Part shown: piece by piece, positions 63,301-64,000 of the stretch | Layout: every line of letters starts with the position of its first letter | Numbering within the stretch: the stretch's first letter is position 1 | DNA from: Incurvaria masculella | Taxonomy: Eukaryota > Arthropoda > Insecta > Lepidoptera > Incurvariidae | Direction: 5' to 3' | Length of the DNA stretch: 64,000 nt | Assembly: GCA_946894095.1 (NCBI GenBank) | Contig: OX335645.2 | Location: 20,173,001-20,237,000 of the forward strand | Notes under the pieces: generated by a model | The model's input: only the letters and a program-made list of their open reading frames with translations | Told to the model about the DNA's origin: nothing | Database searches by the model: none | Program-made: the position numbers and the translations under genes

Positions 63301-64000
63301 TAATCAGTGTTAATTCTTATCGCCTCGTTACGCGTTACGGACAGTGTTGTATTAATTGGTATGTTTTAATTTGTAAAATTCTTATTAATTGTGTTATATT
63401 TTGAAAGTTCTTTTTAATAAAATAACATTTGAGATTTTACATGGTCGTTCAATGGGTTGTTTTATTCTGGAATCCGTAAAGGTGGCAAACAAACCAAAAT
63501 CCAAAGAATAGGTATACCTACTATAAACAGATCCGGTCAAAGGTTATTGAATAAAAAGCTTTGTTCCCATAAATCTCTGGATCCGGCGTATATAGTTATT
63601 ACTTACTTAATTATACCTATACAGTGTATAGCTAGAAGTGGTCACCGCCGAAACGGGTGATCCTGTCCACGAGAATGTTGCAAAAATCAGTATTGTGCAA
63701 TATATTCTAGTGTGTTGTTACTTAAATGAAATGTCTCAATCAGAGACAAATTGTATTTACTAACCTACATATAACTTAATATTAATCATTCATATATATC
63801 CTTTTAAAACATTAAAATGTTTGCAAAAAGTAAAATGGGCTTTGGCGCGCTCTGTGGCGCGCCATCTATCGTCCAATACGAGAACCGCGTAGGAACTGTG
63901 GAACGTTAGGAGAGAACCAATTTCAAGTTCTCTCGTAGTTCTTTGGTGCCAGCATAGATGGCGGGACTTGTACTCAGAAAAATAAATTACATTATAACTT
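60331..64000. other. Downstream non-coding DNA, no gene recognised
   Basis: AT-rich with a GC-richer segment at about 62,985-63,260 (GTGGCCGCCGCCCCCATACA, CCTTGCTGACTGTACG). Near the window end, GCGCGCCATCTATCG and AGCATAGATGGCGGGAC form an imperfect inverted pair (63,856-63,963) enclosing a small hairpin (GAGAGAACCA/AGTTCTCTC). The GC-richer segment may be the start of a neighbouring gene's promoter, but there is no supporting exon. Confidence 0.35.

Noticed and set aside
63837..63965. Named MITE at the window end
   Set aside because: The inverted pair GCGCGCCATCTATCG / ATAGATGGCG is short and imperfect. ATAGATGGC-type motifs are common in insect DNA, so boundaries cannot be set.

Overview
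The window is eukaryotic, AT-rich and dense in repeats. It looks like an insect genome, most likely a moth or butterfly. That assignment is an inference from the repeat mix (ACGG-microsatellite interspersed repeat, Penelope-like, mariner, Helitron-like, RTE-like and jockey/CR1-like elements, plus a SINE family) and from the encoded protein. No bacterial-type gene organisation is present.

The one cellular protein-coding gene I can support is on the + strand, from 31,471 to 58,066. It has sixteen coding exons that join in frame to 2,586 nt (861 residues plus stop). It encodes a type II membrane protein of the DPP4/DPP6/DPP10 (S9B prolyl-oligopeptidase) family. The order is a short Gly-rich cytoplasmic tail, one transmembrane helix, a beta-propeller with the DPP4-type Glu-Glu motif, and an alpha/beta-hydrolase domain. 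The nucleophile Ser is replaced by Gly (GWGYGGY) and the oxyanion Tyr appears to be Asn, while the Asp and His of the triad remain. It is therefore best read as a catalytically dead DPP10-like protein. Vertebrate relatives are auxiliary subunits of Kv4 channels.

Layout. 1-30 kb: upstream non-coding DNA with SINEs, a 5-kb inverted-repeat (foldback) structure, two different Penelope-like fragments, MITEs, and several short GC-rich islands that may be regulatory. 30.36-31.38 kb: a tandem array whose units are copies of the gene's own start-codon region, including a near-perfect 306-bp higher-order duplication. 31.47-58.07 kb: the DPP10-like gene, with an RTE-like LINE in intron 1, a nearly intact 1,285-bp mariner in intron 5, and a LINE 3' end, a Helitron-like element and a piggyBac-type MITE in intron 10. 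58.07-60.33 kb: probable long 3' UTR. 60.3-64 kb: no recognisable gene.

The most unusual signal is that several exons of this one gene (1, 6, 10, 13, and the acceptor side of 7) have partial, decayed copies of themselves next to them in the flanking DNA. The copies generally span a splice junction or the start codon. A second notable signal is a pair of SINE types that share one body but carry different pol III promoter heads: one derived from 5S rRNA, one from tRNA.
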